Source: Burkholderia sp. SRS-W-2-2016 (GTDB lineage: Bacteria; Pseudomonadota; Gammaproteobacteria; Burkholderiales; Burkholderiaceae). From it: 64,000 nt of DNA. Below the pieces are notes generated by a model. The model saw only the letters and a list, made by a program, of their open reading frames with translations. It ran no database searches and was not told where the DNA came from. The position numbers and the translations under genes were made by a program. Shown in pieces: positions 9,194-17,504 of the stretch. The stretch's first letter is position 1. The number at the start of each line of letters is the position of its first letter. The stretch lies in contig NZ_MSDV01000019.1 of NCBI RefSeq assembly GCF_001931485.1, positions 310,001 through 374,000 of the forward strand, given 5' to 3'.

Positions 9194-10066
9194 TTACCCG
9201 GCACTGGCACCCGCTCCGGCCGCGCGTTCGCCGGCGGCAAACTCCCGCAGCGCCGCCGCGGTTTGCTGATCCGCCGGAAAAAACGCTTCGATCGCGAGTT
9301 CGGACAAAGTCACGTCCACCGGCGTGCCGAACACGGTGGTCGTGCTGAAAAACGACAGCACCCCGATCGGCGTGCGCAGCCGCAACGGTACGGCGACCTG
9401 ATTGAAGCCGGCATCCGCCGGGTCCGCGGCGTCCGCGCCAGGCGGCGCGGGATAGCCGGCGAGCTCGTCGCGCAGCGCGCTCAGCGTGTCGTCGCCGCTC
9501 ACGTCGATCTGCCGTTGCAGGCGCGCGAGCACATGTTCGCGCCACGCATGCCAGTTGACGATCGACGCGGCGATGCCTTGCGGATGCAGACTCAGACGCA
9601 GCGCATTGACCGGTGGCTGCAGCAGTTCGGGACTGGCGCCGCTCAACAATGGTGCGAGCGCATTGTTGGTGGCGACGATGGTCCAGTGCCGGTCGATCGC
9701 CAGCGCCGGGTAGGGCTCGTGTCCCTTGAGCACCAGTTCGACCGCTTCGCGCGCGGCGGCGAGTTGCGGGTCGGAGAGCGGACGTTCGCGAAAGAGCGGT
9801 GCGTAACCGGCGGCGACCAGCAGCGCATTGCGCGCGCGCAACGGCACATCGAGCCGTTCAGCCAGATGCATGACCATCTCCCGGCTAGGCAGCGCGCGGC
9901 CCGATTCGACGAAGCTCAGATGCCGGGTCGAAATCTCGGCCTCGGTGGCGAGCAGCAACTGACTCATGCGCCGCCGTTGCCGCCATTCGCGCAGCAGATC
10001 GCCGACCGTGCGGCTCGCGGCCGTCGCGGGCGACGACACCGTGTGTGCAAGTGAAAGTGTGTTCAT
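9194..10066 (-). CDS. XRE-family regulator with MmyB-like ligand-binding domain
   Basis: An approximately 290-residue two-domain regulator. Residues about 20-80 are a Cro/CI helix-turn-helix (GDLLREWRQRRRMSQLLLATEAEISTRHLSFVESGRALPS), and the remainder is the MmyB-like domain (PALAIDRHWTIVATNNALAPLL; PLRLRTPIGVLSFFSTTTVFGTPVDVTLSELAIEAFFPAD), a PAS-like fold thought to bind a fatty-acid-type ligand. In this family the regulator usually controls a divergent oxidoreductase or SnoaL gene, and a SnoaL-like gene is divergent here. In-frame ATGs at 10066, 10078 and 10102 are all possible; none has ideal Shine-Dalgarno spacing. Confidence 0.88.
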   Translation of the reverse strand: MNTLSLAHTVSSPATAASRTVGDLLREWRQRRRMSQLLLATEAEISTRHLSFVESGRALPSREMVMHLAERLDVPLRARNALLVAAGYAPLFRERPLSDPQLAAAREAVELVLKGHEPYPALAIDRHWTIVATNNALAPLLSGASPELLQPPVNALRLSLHPQGIAASIVNWHAWREHVLARLQRQIDVSGDDTLSALRDELAGYPAPPGADAADPADAGFNQVAVPLRLRTPIGVLSFFSTTTVFGTPVDVTLSELAIEAFFPADQQTAAALREFAAGERAAGAGASAG

Positions 10067-10305
10067 GCCTCCGATCATAGTTAATGCGCGCGAGAAGTCC
10101 ATGACGTGGGAGGTAATGCTTGCACGTCAGCCTGCCCGCTGCCGCCGCGACGTTCGCGATGCCGTGTGCATTGACGACGTCCCCAACTTACCTGTCACGT
10201 AATCGACTCGACGCAGGCGAACGACGAAGCTTCATACCGGGCCCGCCGCATACGACGTGTGCCACGCGAAGTGCTCAGTCCTGCCAATCAATCAAGGAGT
10301 TCGAG

Positions 10306-10674
10306 ATGAATGCGCATACCGATCTGATCGACCGTTATTTCGACGCATGGAACGAGACCGATGGCGCGCGCCGTCGTGAGCTGATCGCGGCGACGTGGAG
10401 CGACGACGCGGACTATCGCGACCCGCTGCTCGCGGGCAGCGGCCATGACGGCATCGACGCGATGATTCGCGCGGTGCATGAGCGCTTTCCGCAGCACACG
10501 TTTCGCCGTACGACGGACGTCGACGGCTTCGCGAACCGGCTGCGGTTTTCGTGGGCGCTGACTACGCCGGCGGGCGAGTCGATCGTCAAGGGATCGGACT
10601 TTGGCGTGGTCGATCCGCAAGGCCGCTTGCAAGCGGTTACCGGGTTCCTGGACCAGGTCCCGGGCGGAGCCTGA
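10306..10674 (+). CDS. SnoaL-like / NTF2-fold protein
   Basis: A 122-residue protein with the NTF2-like pattern: an N-terminal helix pair (DLIDRYFDAWNETDGARRRELIAATWSDDADYRDPLLAG), then a curved sheet (HTFRRTTDVDGFANRLRFSWALTTPAGESIVKGSDFGVVD) and the end GRLQAVTGFLDQVPGGA. The fold serves in small isomerases, hydrolases and ligand-binding proteins; the substrate is unknown. ATG at 10306 is preceded by AAGGAG. It is divergent from the XRE/MmyB regulator, which is its most likely regulator. Confidence 0.8.
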   Translation: MNAHTDLIDRYFDAWNETDGARRRELIAATWSDDADYRDPLLAGSGHDGIDAMIRAVHERFPQHTFRRTTDVDGFANRLRFSWALTTPAGESIVKGSDFGVVDPQGRLQAVTGFLDQVPGGA

Positions 10675-10724
10675 GACGTTCCGCTAAACAACCCACGCGC
10701 CTCGCGCTTTTTACGGAGATGATC

Positions 10725-11033
10725 ATGTCCGAGCCCGCTGCCCCTCGATCTCGCGAGGTCCGCCACGGTCACCTCGCATTCACACGCTTTGCAGCGGGCG
10801 TCGAACTGTTATCGAGCGCGATTGCCGGCTTCGCGTTGCTGGCCGGCGCGCGGGCGTTCATGTTCGTCGCGCTGCTCGGCTGGCGCGAGCCGGTGCTAGG
10901 CGGTGCGGGGCTACTGTTGCTCGCGGTGATCGGCTGGTTGCGGTCGCGCTGCGATGCGGGCGTCGTGTCGCGCACGGCCCGCAAGCCCGCAACACTGCTT
11001 GCTACAATCGATCGCCGTGCGGCTGACGCATAA
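10725..11033 (+). CDS. Small membrane protein of unknown function
   Basis: A 102-residue protein with two hydrophobic stretches (LLSSAIAGFALLAGARAFMFVALLG and LGGAGLLLLAVIGWL), so probably two membrane helices, and a basic C-terminus. ATG at 10725 is set by ACGGAG 6 bp upstream; ATG at 10719 is too close to it. It lies 50 bp after the SnoaL-like gene on the same strand and may be co-transcribed. I do not recognise the family. Confidence 0.55.
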   Translation: MSEPAAPRSREVRHGHLAFTRFAAGVELLSSAIAGFALLAGARAFMFVALLGWREPVLGGAGLLLLAVIGWLRSRCDAGVVSRTARKPATLLATIDRRAADA

Positions 11034-11106
11034 CTGCGTCGCTAACGCATCACGCGCGATGCGTGTCGTACGCGTCGCGCGCTCGCTCGAACAACAAGGA
11101 GACACC

Positions 11107-11571
11107 GTGCTGAAGAATCTGGATCCGCTGCTGAACGCCGACATCCTCTACGCGCTGCGCTCGATGGGTCACGGCGACGAACTCGTCATTTGCGACGCCA
11201 ATTTCCCGGCCGAATCGGTCGCGCGCGATACCGTGCTCGGGCAGTTGCTGCGTCTCGACGGCGTGAGTTCGCCGCGCGCGATTCGCGCGGTGTTGTCGGT
11301 GCTGCCGCTCGATACCTTCATCGATCATCCGGCGTCCCGGATGGAAGTGGTCGGCGAACCGCAGACGATTCCCGCGGTGCAGCGCGAGGCCCAGGCCGAG
11401 GTCAACGCGGCGGAAGGGCGCGAGGTGCCGTTCGTTTCGATCGAACGGTTCGCGTTTTACGAGCGCGCGCGCAACGCCTACTGCGTGATCGCGACCGGCG
11501 AGGAGCGCGGCTACGGTTGCTTCGTGTTCACCAAGGGCGTGCTGCTCGCGCCGGACGCGCCGCGCGGCTGA
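11107..11571 (+). CDS. RbsD/FucU-family sugar mutarotase-like protein
   Basis: A 154-residue protein with the fold-defining N-terminus LLNADILYALRSMGHGDELVICDANFPAES, where His and Asp match the active-site positions of fucose mutarotase/ribose pyranase. The C-terminus (FYERARNAYCVIATGEERGYGCFVFTKGVL) matches the FucU branch, which interconverts L-fucose anomers. The start is GTG at 11107 with AAGGAG 6 bp upstream. No fucose catabolic genes are adjacent, so the sugar is not determined. Confidence 0.88.
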   Translation: MLKNLDPLLNADILYALRSMGHGDELVICDANFPAESVARDTVLGQLLRLDGVSSPRAIRAVLSVLPLDTFIDHPASRMEVVGEPQTIPAVQREAQAEVNAAEGREVPFVSIERFAFYERARNAYCVIATGEERGYGCFVFTKGVLLAPDAPRG

Positions 11572-11685
11572 TCGCACCGATCCGGGCTTGGAAAACGCGC
11601 CCGTTGCACATATGCTCAGGGGCAAGGCGGGGAACTGCGGCGGGCTATCCGGGTCTGCTGCTTATTCAATTACAGGGAGCCCCCC

Positions 11686-12120
11686 ATGTCGCGTCCAGTC
11701 GATTCCGGCATTATCTTCATCGCCCGTCTGGCACTTTCGGTGCTGTTTCTGTGGAGCGGGGTGATGAAGCTGCTGGGCTATGCGGGCTTCGTCAGCTACC
11801 TGCAATCGAAGGGCGTGCCGTTCGTGCAGGTCGCCGCGCCGATCGCGACCGCGGTCGAAGTGCTCGGCGGTCTGCTGCTGGTGATCGGCTTCAAGGTGCG
11901 CCCGCTCGCACTGTTCATGGCCGTCTACACGGTCGCGACCGCGGTGCTCGGCCACGACTTCTGGAACGTCGTCGACCCGGCCGCGCAGCACAACATGGTG
12001 ATCCACTTCTGGAAAAACATCGGCATCGCCGGCGGCTTCCTGCTGCTGTTCGTGACCGGTGCGGGGCGTATGAGCATCGACGGCGCGCGCGCGCCGCGTG
12101 GCGGTCTCGGCGGCCTGTGA
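11686..12120 (+). CDS. DoxX-family membrane protein
   Basis: A 144-residue protein with four hydrophobic segments. It has the DoxX hallmarks: GIIFIARLALSVLFLWSGVMKL at the start, PIATAVEVLGGLLLVIGFKVRPLALFMAVYTVATA in the middle and QHNMVIHFWKNIGIAGGFLLL near the end. The family is linked to quinone or thiol oxidation at the inner membrane, but a specific reaction is not established for this type. A GGGAG precedes the ATG. Confidence 0.88.
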   Translation: MSRPVDSGIIFIARLALSVLFLWSGVMKLLGYAGFVSYLQSKGVPFVQVAAPIATAVEVLGGLLLVIGFKVRPLALFMAVYTVATAVLGHDFWNVVDPAAQHNMVIHFWKNIGIAGGFLLLFVTGAGRMSIDGARAPRGGLGGL

Positions 12121-12196
12121 CGCGCCGCCCGGCGCGGGCGCGGCCCGCTCGCCAGGCAGCGCGCAATCCCTTGCGCGGCATTCAACGGAGCACACA

Positions 12197-12469
12197 ATGA
12201 TTCAGAACTTCGAGCAGATGATTGGCGGTCAGCTTACCCAGCTATGCGCGAGTCTTGGCGAAGGGCCGACCCCGCATCGCGTGATCATCAGTCTGGCGGA
12301 GTCGGCGAAGACGCTGGTGGTGCTGGACGCGTCCGGGTTCCTCGGCACGCTGAAGGCGGAAATCGAGGATCCGGAAAAACTGATCGCCGATGGAATCGAA
12401 AAAGCCCGTAGCGAAGGGCTGATCGAACGCGCGATCGATACGGGTGTGATTCAGGAGGCGTCGCTGTAG
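12197..12469 (+). CDS. Hypothetical small protein
   Basis: 90 residues, mostly predicted alpha/beta without membrane segments: MIQNFEQMIGGQLTQL ... ESAKTLVVLDASGFLGTLKAEI ... ARSEGLIERAIDTG. A CGGAG lies 7 bp upstream of the ATG. It follows the DoxX gene by 76 bp in the same direction. Codon use matches its neighbours. I do not recognise a family. Confidence 0.55.
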   Translation: MIQNFEQMIGGQLTQLCASLGEGPTPHRVIISLAESAKTLVVLDASGFLGTLKAEIEDPEKLIADGIEKARSEGLIERAIDTGVIQEASL

Positions 12470-12620
12470 ACGCTTCACGGCAGGCGAGCGTTAGCGTGCA
12501 ACTCGGTTCGCGATGCTCGCCGCGCGTCACCGCATCATTGTCTTTCGCGGCGCTCGTCGCGTGTCCCGCCCGCTGGCTTTTCGCTGACTATCCGTCACCT
12601 GGTCCGCCACTTACCGCCTG

Positions 12621-14402
12621 TCACTCGCCGGCGGCGCTCGCCCGGCGCCCCGTGCACCTGGCCGCATGCGGCTGCGGATGCACGAGACACGCGAGCACGC
12701 CGCCCAGCACCAGTAACCCCACCGAAATCGCGGTCGCCAGTTGCATTCCGGGCACGATCTGCGTGGCGGCCGCACCGCCCGCGAGTGCGCCGAACGCGGC
12801 CACGCCGACCGCGCCGCCCGCCTGGCGAGCAGTGTTCAGCACCGCCGACGCGGTGCCCGCGCGCTTTGCTTCGGTCGACGCCAGTACCGCGGTCGTCATC
12901 GCCGGCACCGCGAGCCCCATCCCCGACGGAATCAGCAGGAACGGCAGCAGCAGGCCGATGAGCGGGGTGTCGGCGTCGACGAAATGCAGCAGTCCATAGC
13001 CGAGGCCGGCGGTGATCGCGCCGGCGATCATCGGCACCCGCGCGCCGAAGCGGCCGACCACCCAGCCGCTCGCGACGTTCGAAATCAGGAAGCCGCCCGT
13101 CAGCGGCAGGAACGCGAGACCGGCCTGCAACGGCGTGTAGCCGCGCACCCGCTGCAGATACAGGCTCAGCACGAACACCATGCCGTAGTACGTCAAATTC
13201 ACGCAGATGCCGAACAGCACCGCCGCGCTGAAGGTGCGCGTGCTGAATAACGACAGCGGCAGCATCGGTCGCGCGACGCGCGCTTCGACCAGCAGGAACG
13301 CGCCGCCCGCCAGCAACGCGAGCACGAAGCCGCCGGCGACGACCGGATGCGCGAGGCCGAGCGGCCGCCATTCGATCACCGCGGCGACGAAGGCGGTCAA
13401 CGCAACGATCGCCAGTGCCTGGCCGCCGAGGTCGATGCCGCCGGAATGCGTAGCGGGGGTGCCGCGCGCGGCGGGAGACGCGGTTGATGCGGTTGATGCG
13501 GTTGATTGAACCGAAGCGGTTGAGGGGGGCGACGCGGTTGCCTTGGTTGCCTTGGTTGCCGTGGCTGATGTGGCTGATGTGGCTGATGTGGCTGATGTGG
13601 CTGATGTGGACTGAGCGGACTGAGCGGCCGCAGCGCCAGAAGTGCCAGAAGCGACCGGAGCGCCAGAAGCGCCAGAAGCGCCAGAAGCGCCAGAAGCGCC
13701 AGAAGCGCCAGAAGCGCCAGAAGCGCCAGAAGCGCCAGAAGCGCCAGAAGCGCCAGAAGCGCCAGAAGCGCCAGAAGCGACCGGAGCGACCGGAGCGACC
13801 GGAGCGCCAGAAGCAACCCCCGCCCGCGGAATCCACCGCAACGTCGCCAGCAACCCCGCCGCGCAGATCGGCAGATTAACGAGAAAGATGCTGCGCCAGC
13901 CGAACGCGGCGATCAGCAGCCCGCCAAGCACCGGCCCCGCCGCGATCGAGATCGCGCCGGACGCGGTCCACAGCCCGACCGCGCGCGCCCGCAGCTTCGG
14001 CTCATGGCCGAACGACTGGTTCAGCAGCGCAAGCGAGTTCGGCAGCATCGCGGCCGCGCCGATGCCTTGCAGCGCACGCGCGGCGATCAGCATCGGCGCA
14101 TCGAGTGCAAGTCCGCAGGCGAGCGACGCCAACGCGAACAGCACGATCCCGCACCCATACATGCGCCGCGCGCCGAAGCGGTCGCCGAGCGCGCCGGCCG
14201 ACAGCATCAGCACCGCGAACGCAAGCGTGTACGCATCGACGACCCATTGCAGCCCCGCGACGTTCGCATGCAGGTCCGCGCCGATTTTCGGCAACGCGAT
14301 GTTGACGATGGTCACATCGAGCTGCGTGACCACGAAGCCGACGCTGACGGTCGCGAGCACGCGGCCGAGGGCGGGCGAGAAGGACGGAGTGGAGGAGTTC
14401 AT
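12621..14402 (-). CDS. MFS transporter, DHA2 (EmrB/QacA) family, with repeat-expanded central loop
   Basis: A 593-residue drug:H+ antiporter of the 14-helix type. The N-terminal half has QLDVTIVNIALPKIGADL, WVVDAYTLAFAVLML and GDRFGARRMYGCG, all typical of EmrB/QacA. A usual family member has 470-500 residues; the excess here is an Ala/Ser/Gly/Thr-rich segment at about residues 200-305, between the N- and C-terminal helical bundles. That segment includes about 13 consecutive Ser-Gly-Ala units encoded by a 9-bp tandem repeat and then several Thr-Ser-Ala units. All repeats are multiples of three, so the frame stays open. Start: the only in-frame ATG near the first helix. Substrate unknown. Confidence 0.88.
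   Translation of the reverse strand: MNSSTPSFSPALGRVLATVSVGFVVTQLDVTIVNIALPKIGADLHANVAGLQWVVDAYTLAFAVLMLSAGALGDRFGARRMYGCGIVLFALASLACGLALDAPMLIAARALQGIGAAAMLPNSLALLNQSFGHEPKLRARAVGLWTASGAISIAAGPVLGGLLIAAFGWRSIFLVNLPICAAGLLATLRWIPRAGVASGAPVAPVAPVASGASGASGASGASGASGASGASGASGASGASGASGASGAPVASGTSGAAAAQSAQSTSATSATSATSATSATATKATKATASPPSTASVQSTASTASTASPAARGTPATHSGGIDLGGQALAIVALTAFVAAVIEWRPLGLAHPVVAGGFVLALLAGGAFLLVEARVARPMLPLSLFSTRTFSAAVLFGICVNLTYYGMVFVLSLYLQRVRGYTPLQAGLAFLPLTGGFLISNVASGWVVGRFGARVPMIAGAITAGLGYGLLHFVDADTPLIGLLLPFLLIPSGMGLAVPAMTTAVLASTEAKRAGTASAVLNTARQAGGAVGVAAFGALAGGAAATQIVPGMQLATAISVGLLVLGGVLACLVHPQPHAARCTGRRASAAGE
13561..13605. repeat. 9-bp tandem repeat, 5 copies, inside MFS gene
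   Basis: Unit GTGGCTGAT (plus strand) in five perfect copies, encoding Ser-Ala-Thr on the minus strand. Similar degenerate 9-bp units flank it. Confidence 0.95.
13661..13777. repeat. 9-bp coding minisatellite, 13 perfect copies, inside MFS gene
   Basis: Unit CGCCAGAAG (plus strand) repeated 13 times without a mismatch. It encodes Ser-Gly-Ala on the minus strand at about residues 209-247 of the transporter. It is flanked by degenerate units (GACCGGAGC, GCCAGAAGT), so the whole repeat-like tract spans about 13480-13820. Confidence 0.97.
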
Positions 14403-14576
14403 GGCTGCATCGTAAGACGGATGCGGCGCGCGATGTTTCGCTGTGGGCTGAAGTATCGATGCAGCGGTGGCGGGCGCGGTCGGCGAAACGCATGTAAATG
14501 GAACGCTGCACGGGAATGCGTGAGCCGGCGGTTCTGCGCGAAGCGGCCCGCGCAGCACTGCGTGAGCGCGGGCAAA

Positions 14577-14660
14577 CAGCTCCCGCAACAGCTCCCGCAA
14601 CAGCTCCCGCAACAGCTCCCGCAACAGCTCCCGCAACAGCTCCCGCAACAGCTCCCGCAA
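14577..14660. repeat. 12-bp tandem repeat, 7 perfect copies
   Basis: Unit CAGCTCCCGCAA repeated seven times in the 347-bp non-coding stretch (14403-14749) upstream of the DHA2 transporter and downstream of the next MFS gene. The rest of the stretch holds the hairpin at 14668-14690 and nothing else I recognise. Confidence 0.97.
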
Positions 14661-14667
14661 ACAGAAA

Positions 14668-14690
14668 CGGCGCGCTGAAACAGCGCGCCG
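14668..14690 (-). terminator. Terminator hairpin after the MHS-type MFS gene
   Basis: Perfect 10-bp stem CGGCGCGCTG-AAA-CAGCGCGCCG. On the minus strand it is followed by TTTCTGTTT, and it lies 60 bp after the stop codon at 14750. Confidence 0.7.
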
Positions 14691-14749
14691 TCGTCAACAG
14701 CCGGCTCGAGTCGCGAGGCCACCGCCCGCGCGACTCGGAACAACTCGAC

Positions 14750-16051
14750 TCACCGCTGCTGCGGCGCGTCCTTGATAAAGAACGTCGTCAGCGCGCCCAG
14801 CACGCAGATCGCCGCGACATACAGCGGCGCGGCCAGCGGATTCGATTTCATCATCAGCGACACGGCGATCGGCGTCAGCCCGCCGAACACCGCATACGCG
14901 ACGTTATACGAGAACGAAATGCCCGAGAAGCGCACGACCGGCGGAAACGCGCGCACCATCACCAGCGGAATCGCGCCGATCACGCCGACGAACAGCCCCG
15001 CCAGCGCATAGAGCGGCACCAGCGCCGAGGTATCGACGGCGAGTTGCGTGAACATCACGTAATAGGTCACCGCGAGCGCCAGACCGCCGACGAAAATCGT
15101 CCGCCCCGGCCCGATGCGTCCGGCGATCGAGCCCGCCATCACGCAGCCGATCGTCAGGCACAGCGTCGCCACGCAGTTCGCCAGCAGCGCGGTGGCCGGC
15201 TCCAGATGGAACTGCTTTTGCAGCAGCGTCGGCGTCATCAGGATCACCACGACGATCGCCGCCGACAGCATCCACGTGAGCAGCATCGACACGATCACCG
15301 CGCGGCCGTGGTCGCGCAGCACCGCCTTGAGCGGCACTTCGGCGGCAATCGCCTTGCGCTGCTTCAGTTCGGCGAACACCGGCGTCTCGTGCAGCCAGCG
15401 GCGCAGATAGACCGAGAACATCCCGAACACGCCGCCGACGAGGAACGGAATCCGCCATGCGTATGCGGAAATATCGGCGGGCGAGAAGTGTCGATTGACC
15501 GCCGATGCGATCAGCGAGCCGAGCAGGATGCCGGCGGTGAGGCCCGCGGTCAGCGTGCCGCACGCGTAGCCGACGTGGCGCTGCGGGACGTGCTCGGAGA
15601 CGAACACCCACGCGCCCGGCACTTCGCCGCCGACCGCCGCGCCCTGCATCACGCGGAACAGCAGCAACAGCACCGGCGCGAGCACGCCGATGCTCGCGTA
15701 GGTGGGCAGCAGGCCCATCAGCAGCGTCGGCACCGACATCAGCAGCACGCTCAGCGTGAACATGCGCTTGCGGCCGAACAGGTCGCCGAAGTGCGCCATG
15801 ATGATGCCGCCGAGCGGGCGCGCCAGATAACCCGCCGCGAAGATGCCGAAGGTCTGCACCTGACGCAGCCAGTCCGGCATCGCGGCCGGGAAGAACAGCT
15901 GGCCGATCGCCGGCGCGAAAAACACGAAGATGATGAAGTCGTAGAACTCGAGGGCCCCGCCGAGCGCGGCGAGACCGAGCGTCTTGTAATCGCTGTGCCC
16001 AAGCGGGCGTGGGGTGGCAGCCTGCGCTCCACCCAGATTGGTCGCTTGCAT
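14750..16051 (-). CDS. MFS transporter, metabolite:H+ symporter (MHS) family
   Basis: A 433-residue 12-helix permease. The MHS signature is clear: LGGALEFYDFIIFVFFAPAIGQLFFP at the first helix, FAAGYLARPLGGIIMAHFGDLFGRKRMF for helix 2 and the following loop, and LRRWLHETPVFAEL in the central loop. Members (ShiA, ProP, KgtP, CitH) import carboxylates, betaines or shikimate together with protons. It is divergent from the hydroxyproline operon, with 490 bp between; a link to hydroxyproline uptake is possible but unproven. Ends before a strong hairpin. Confidence 0.9.
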   Translation of the reverse strand: MQATNLGGAQAATPRPLGHSDYKTLGLAALGGALEFYDFIIFVFFAPAIGQLFFPAAMPDWLRQVQTFGIFAAGYLARPLGGIIMAHFGDLFGRKRMFTLSVLLMSVPTLLMGLLPTYASIGVLAPVLLLLFRVMQGAAVGGEVPGAWVFVSEHVPQRHVGYACGTLTAGLTAGILLGSLIASAVNRHFSPADISAYAWRIPFLVGGVFGMFSVYLRRWLHETPVFAELKQRKAIAAEVPLKAVLRDHGRAVIVSMLLTWMLSAAIVVVILMTPTLLQKQFHLEPATALLANCVATLCLTIGCVMAGSIAGRIGPGRTIFVGGLALAVTYYVMFTQLAVDTSALVPLYALAGLFVGVIGAIPLVMVRAFPPVVRFSGISFSYNVAYAVFGGLTPIAVSLMMKSNPLAAPLYVAAICVLGALTTFFIKDAPQQR

Positions 16052-16541
16052 TGCTAGATCGTTGTGATGAATTGGACGCCACGCGGGCAGCGTGGACAGA
16101 CGGCGGTCGTCGGGCGAGAAGTGTGGCAGGCGCTGGGTAGAGCACGGGACACCGGCGCGCCGCCCGGATAAGGCGGCCGCGCTGACGACAAAGGCCGGCG
16201 CGGATTTTACAGGACGAAAGCTGGGGCTCCATCAACGCGCATAAAACGCTTGATTAGCTCGGGTCGGAGCGGGCGTTTTGAATGAGCGTGGGGCCGTTGC
16301 GGCCGGTCCCGGATCAGGGCGGTGGCGGCCAGGGATTTGCCGGCGAGGCGGATTGATTAAAGCGGAGCATGCATGTGCCGAAATCCGCGCCAGGCCGACG
16401 CTGACGCGATGCGCGGCCAACGGCCGTCGAGCATCCCGATTGACGCCGGCGCGCAGCGCAATTTCCGCGCGCACCAATGTGCCGAAATCGTCACGATCCG
16501 CGCGCACGCGCACCAAGACCCGCGGGCCCGCGGTTTCTACC
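16052..16541. promoter_or_regulatory. Divergent promoter region of the hydroxyproline operon
   Basis: 490 bp without a gene. A perfect 13-bp direct repeat, ATGTGCCGAAATC, occurs at 16373-16385 and again at 16477-16489, 157 and 53 bp before the epimerase start. Direct repeats upstream of the controlled operon are the usual binding pattern of AraC-family activators, and one is encoded at the end of this operon. The link is inferred. Confidence 0.45.
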
Positions 16542-17504
16542 ATGAACACCATGAAAACCGTAGACATTATCGATTCGCACACCGGCGGTGAACCGACCCG
16601 CCTGGTGGTGTCGGGTGGCCCGGACCTCGGCGGCGGCACGCTCGCGCAACGGCTCGACGTTTTCCGCACGCGCTTCGACGACTGGCGCGCGGGCATCGTC
16701 ACCGAACCGCGCGGCTCGGACGTGGTGGTCGGCGCGCTGCTGTGCGAGCCCGACGATCCCGATTGCGCGGCCGGCGTGATCTTCTTCAACAACGTCGGCT
16801 ATCTCGGCATGTGCGGGCACGGCACGATCGGGCTGGTGGTGTCGCTCGCGCACATGGGGCGTATCGGCCCGGGCCGGCATCGGATCGAGACGCCGGTCGG
16901 CGTGGTCGAGGCGACGCTGAACGACGACGGCAGCGTCGCGGTGCGCAACGTGCCCGCGTATCGCTATCGCGCGGCGGTATCCGTCGATGTGCCCGGCTAC
17001 GGCGTGCTCAAAGGCGACATCGGCTGGGGCGGCAACTGGTTCTTTCTGGTCGCCGGGCATGAGCATGGGCAGCAACTCGACGCCGCGCGGCTCGCGCATC
17101 TGACTGCGTTCAGCTCGGCGATTCGCGATGCGCTGATCGCGCAGCACATCACCGGCGCGAACGGCGCGCTGATCGACCATATCGAGCTGTTCGGACCGGG
17201 TTCGCGCGACGGCCTCGACAGCCGCAGTTTCGTGCTGTGCCCCGGCAATGCGTACGACCGCTCGCCGTGCGGCACCGGCACCAGCGCGAAAGTCGCGTGT
17301 CTGGCCGCCGACGGCAAGCTCGCCGAGGGCGCGGTGTGGCGGCAGGAGAGCATCATCGGCAGCGTGTTCGACGCGAGCTATCGCGATGCCGGCGACGGCG
17401 TCCACGTGATTCCGACCATCACCGGTCACGCGCACATCATGGCCGAGGGGCGCCTGTGCTTCGACGAGCGCGATCCGTTCGCGTGGGGCATTCGCACCGC
17501 ATGA
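16542..17504 (+). CDS. lhpA: 4-hydroxyproline 2-epimerase (proline racemase family)
   Basis: A 320-residue cytoplasmic enzyme interconverting trans-4-hydroxy-L-proline and cis-4-hydroxy-D-proline, the first step of hydroxyproline breakdown. Both catalytic cysteines are present: Cys91 in GMCGHGTIG and Cys243 in [10 protein letters not shown]. The N-terminus has [17 protein letters not shown]. The Cys-Cys pair distinguishes it from the Thr-containing 3-hydroxyproline dehydratases of the same superfamily. ATG at 16542 or 16551 may be used. The stop overlaps the next gene by ATGA, so translation is coupled. Operon context (three dehydrogenase subunits) supports the assignment. Confidence 0.92.
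   Translation: MNTMKTVDIIDSHTGGEPTRLVVSGGPDLGGGTLAQRLDVFRTRFDDWRAGIVTEPRGSDVVVGALLCEPDDPDCAAGVIFFNNVGYLGMCGHGTIGLVVSLAHMGRIGPGRHRIETPVGVVEATLNDDGSVAVRNVPAYRYRAAVSVDVPGYGVLKGDIGWGGNWFFLVAGHEHGQQLDAARLAHLTAFSSAIRDALIAQHITGANGALIDHIELFGPGSRDGLDSRSFVLCPGNAYDRSPCGTGTSAKVACLAADGKLAEGAVWRQESIIGSVFDASYRDAGDGVHVIPTITGHAHIMAEGRLCFDERDPFAWGIRTA

Noticed and set aside
13642..14415. Pro/Glu/Ala-repeat protein on the plus strand across the MFS minisatellite
   Set aside because: A 9-bp repeat without stops opens all frames. The minus-strand MFS protein has conserved motifs on both sides of the repeat; the plus-strand frame has none.
14498..16057. A 519-codon open frame on the plus strand across the MHS-type MFS gene
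   Set aside because: Composition (His/Arg/Gln-rich) is typical of an antisense shadow, and the minus strand encodes a full 12-helix permease.
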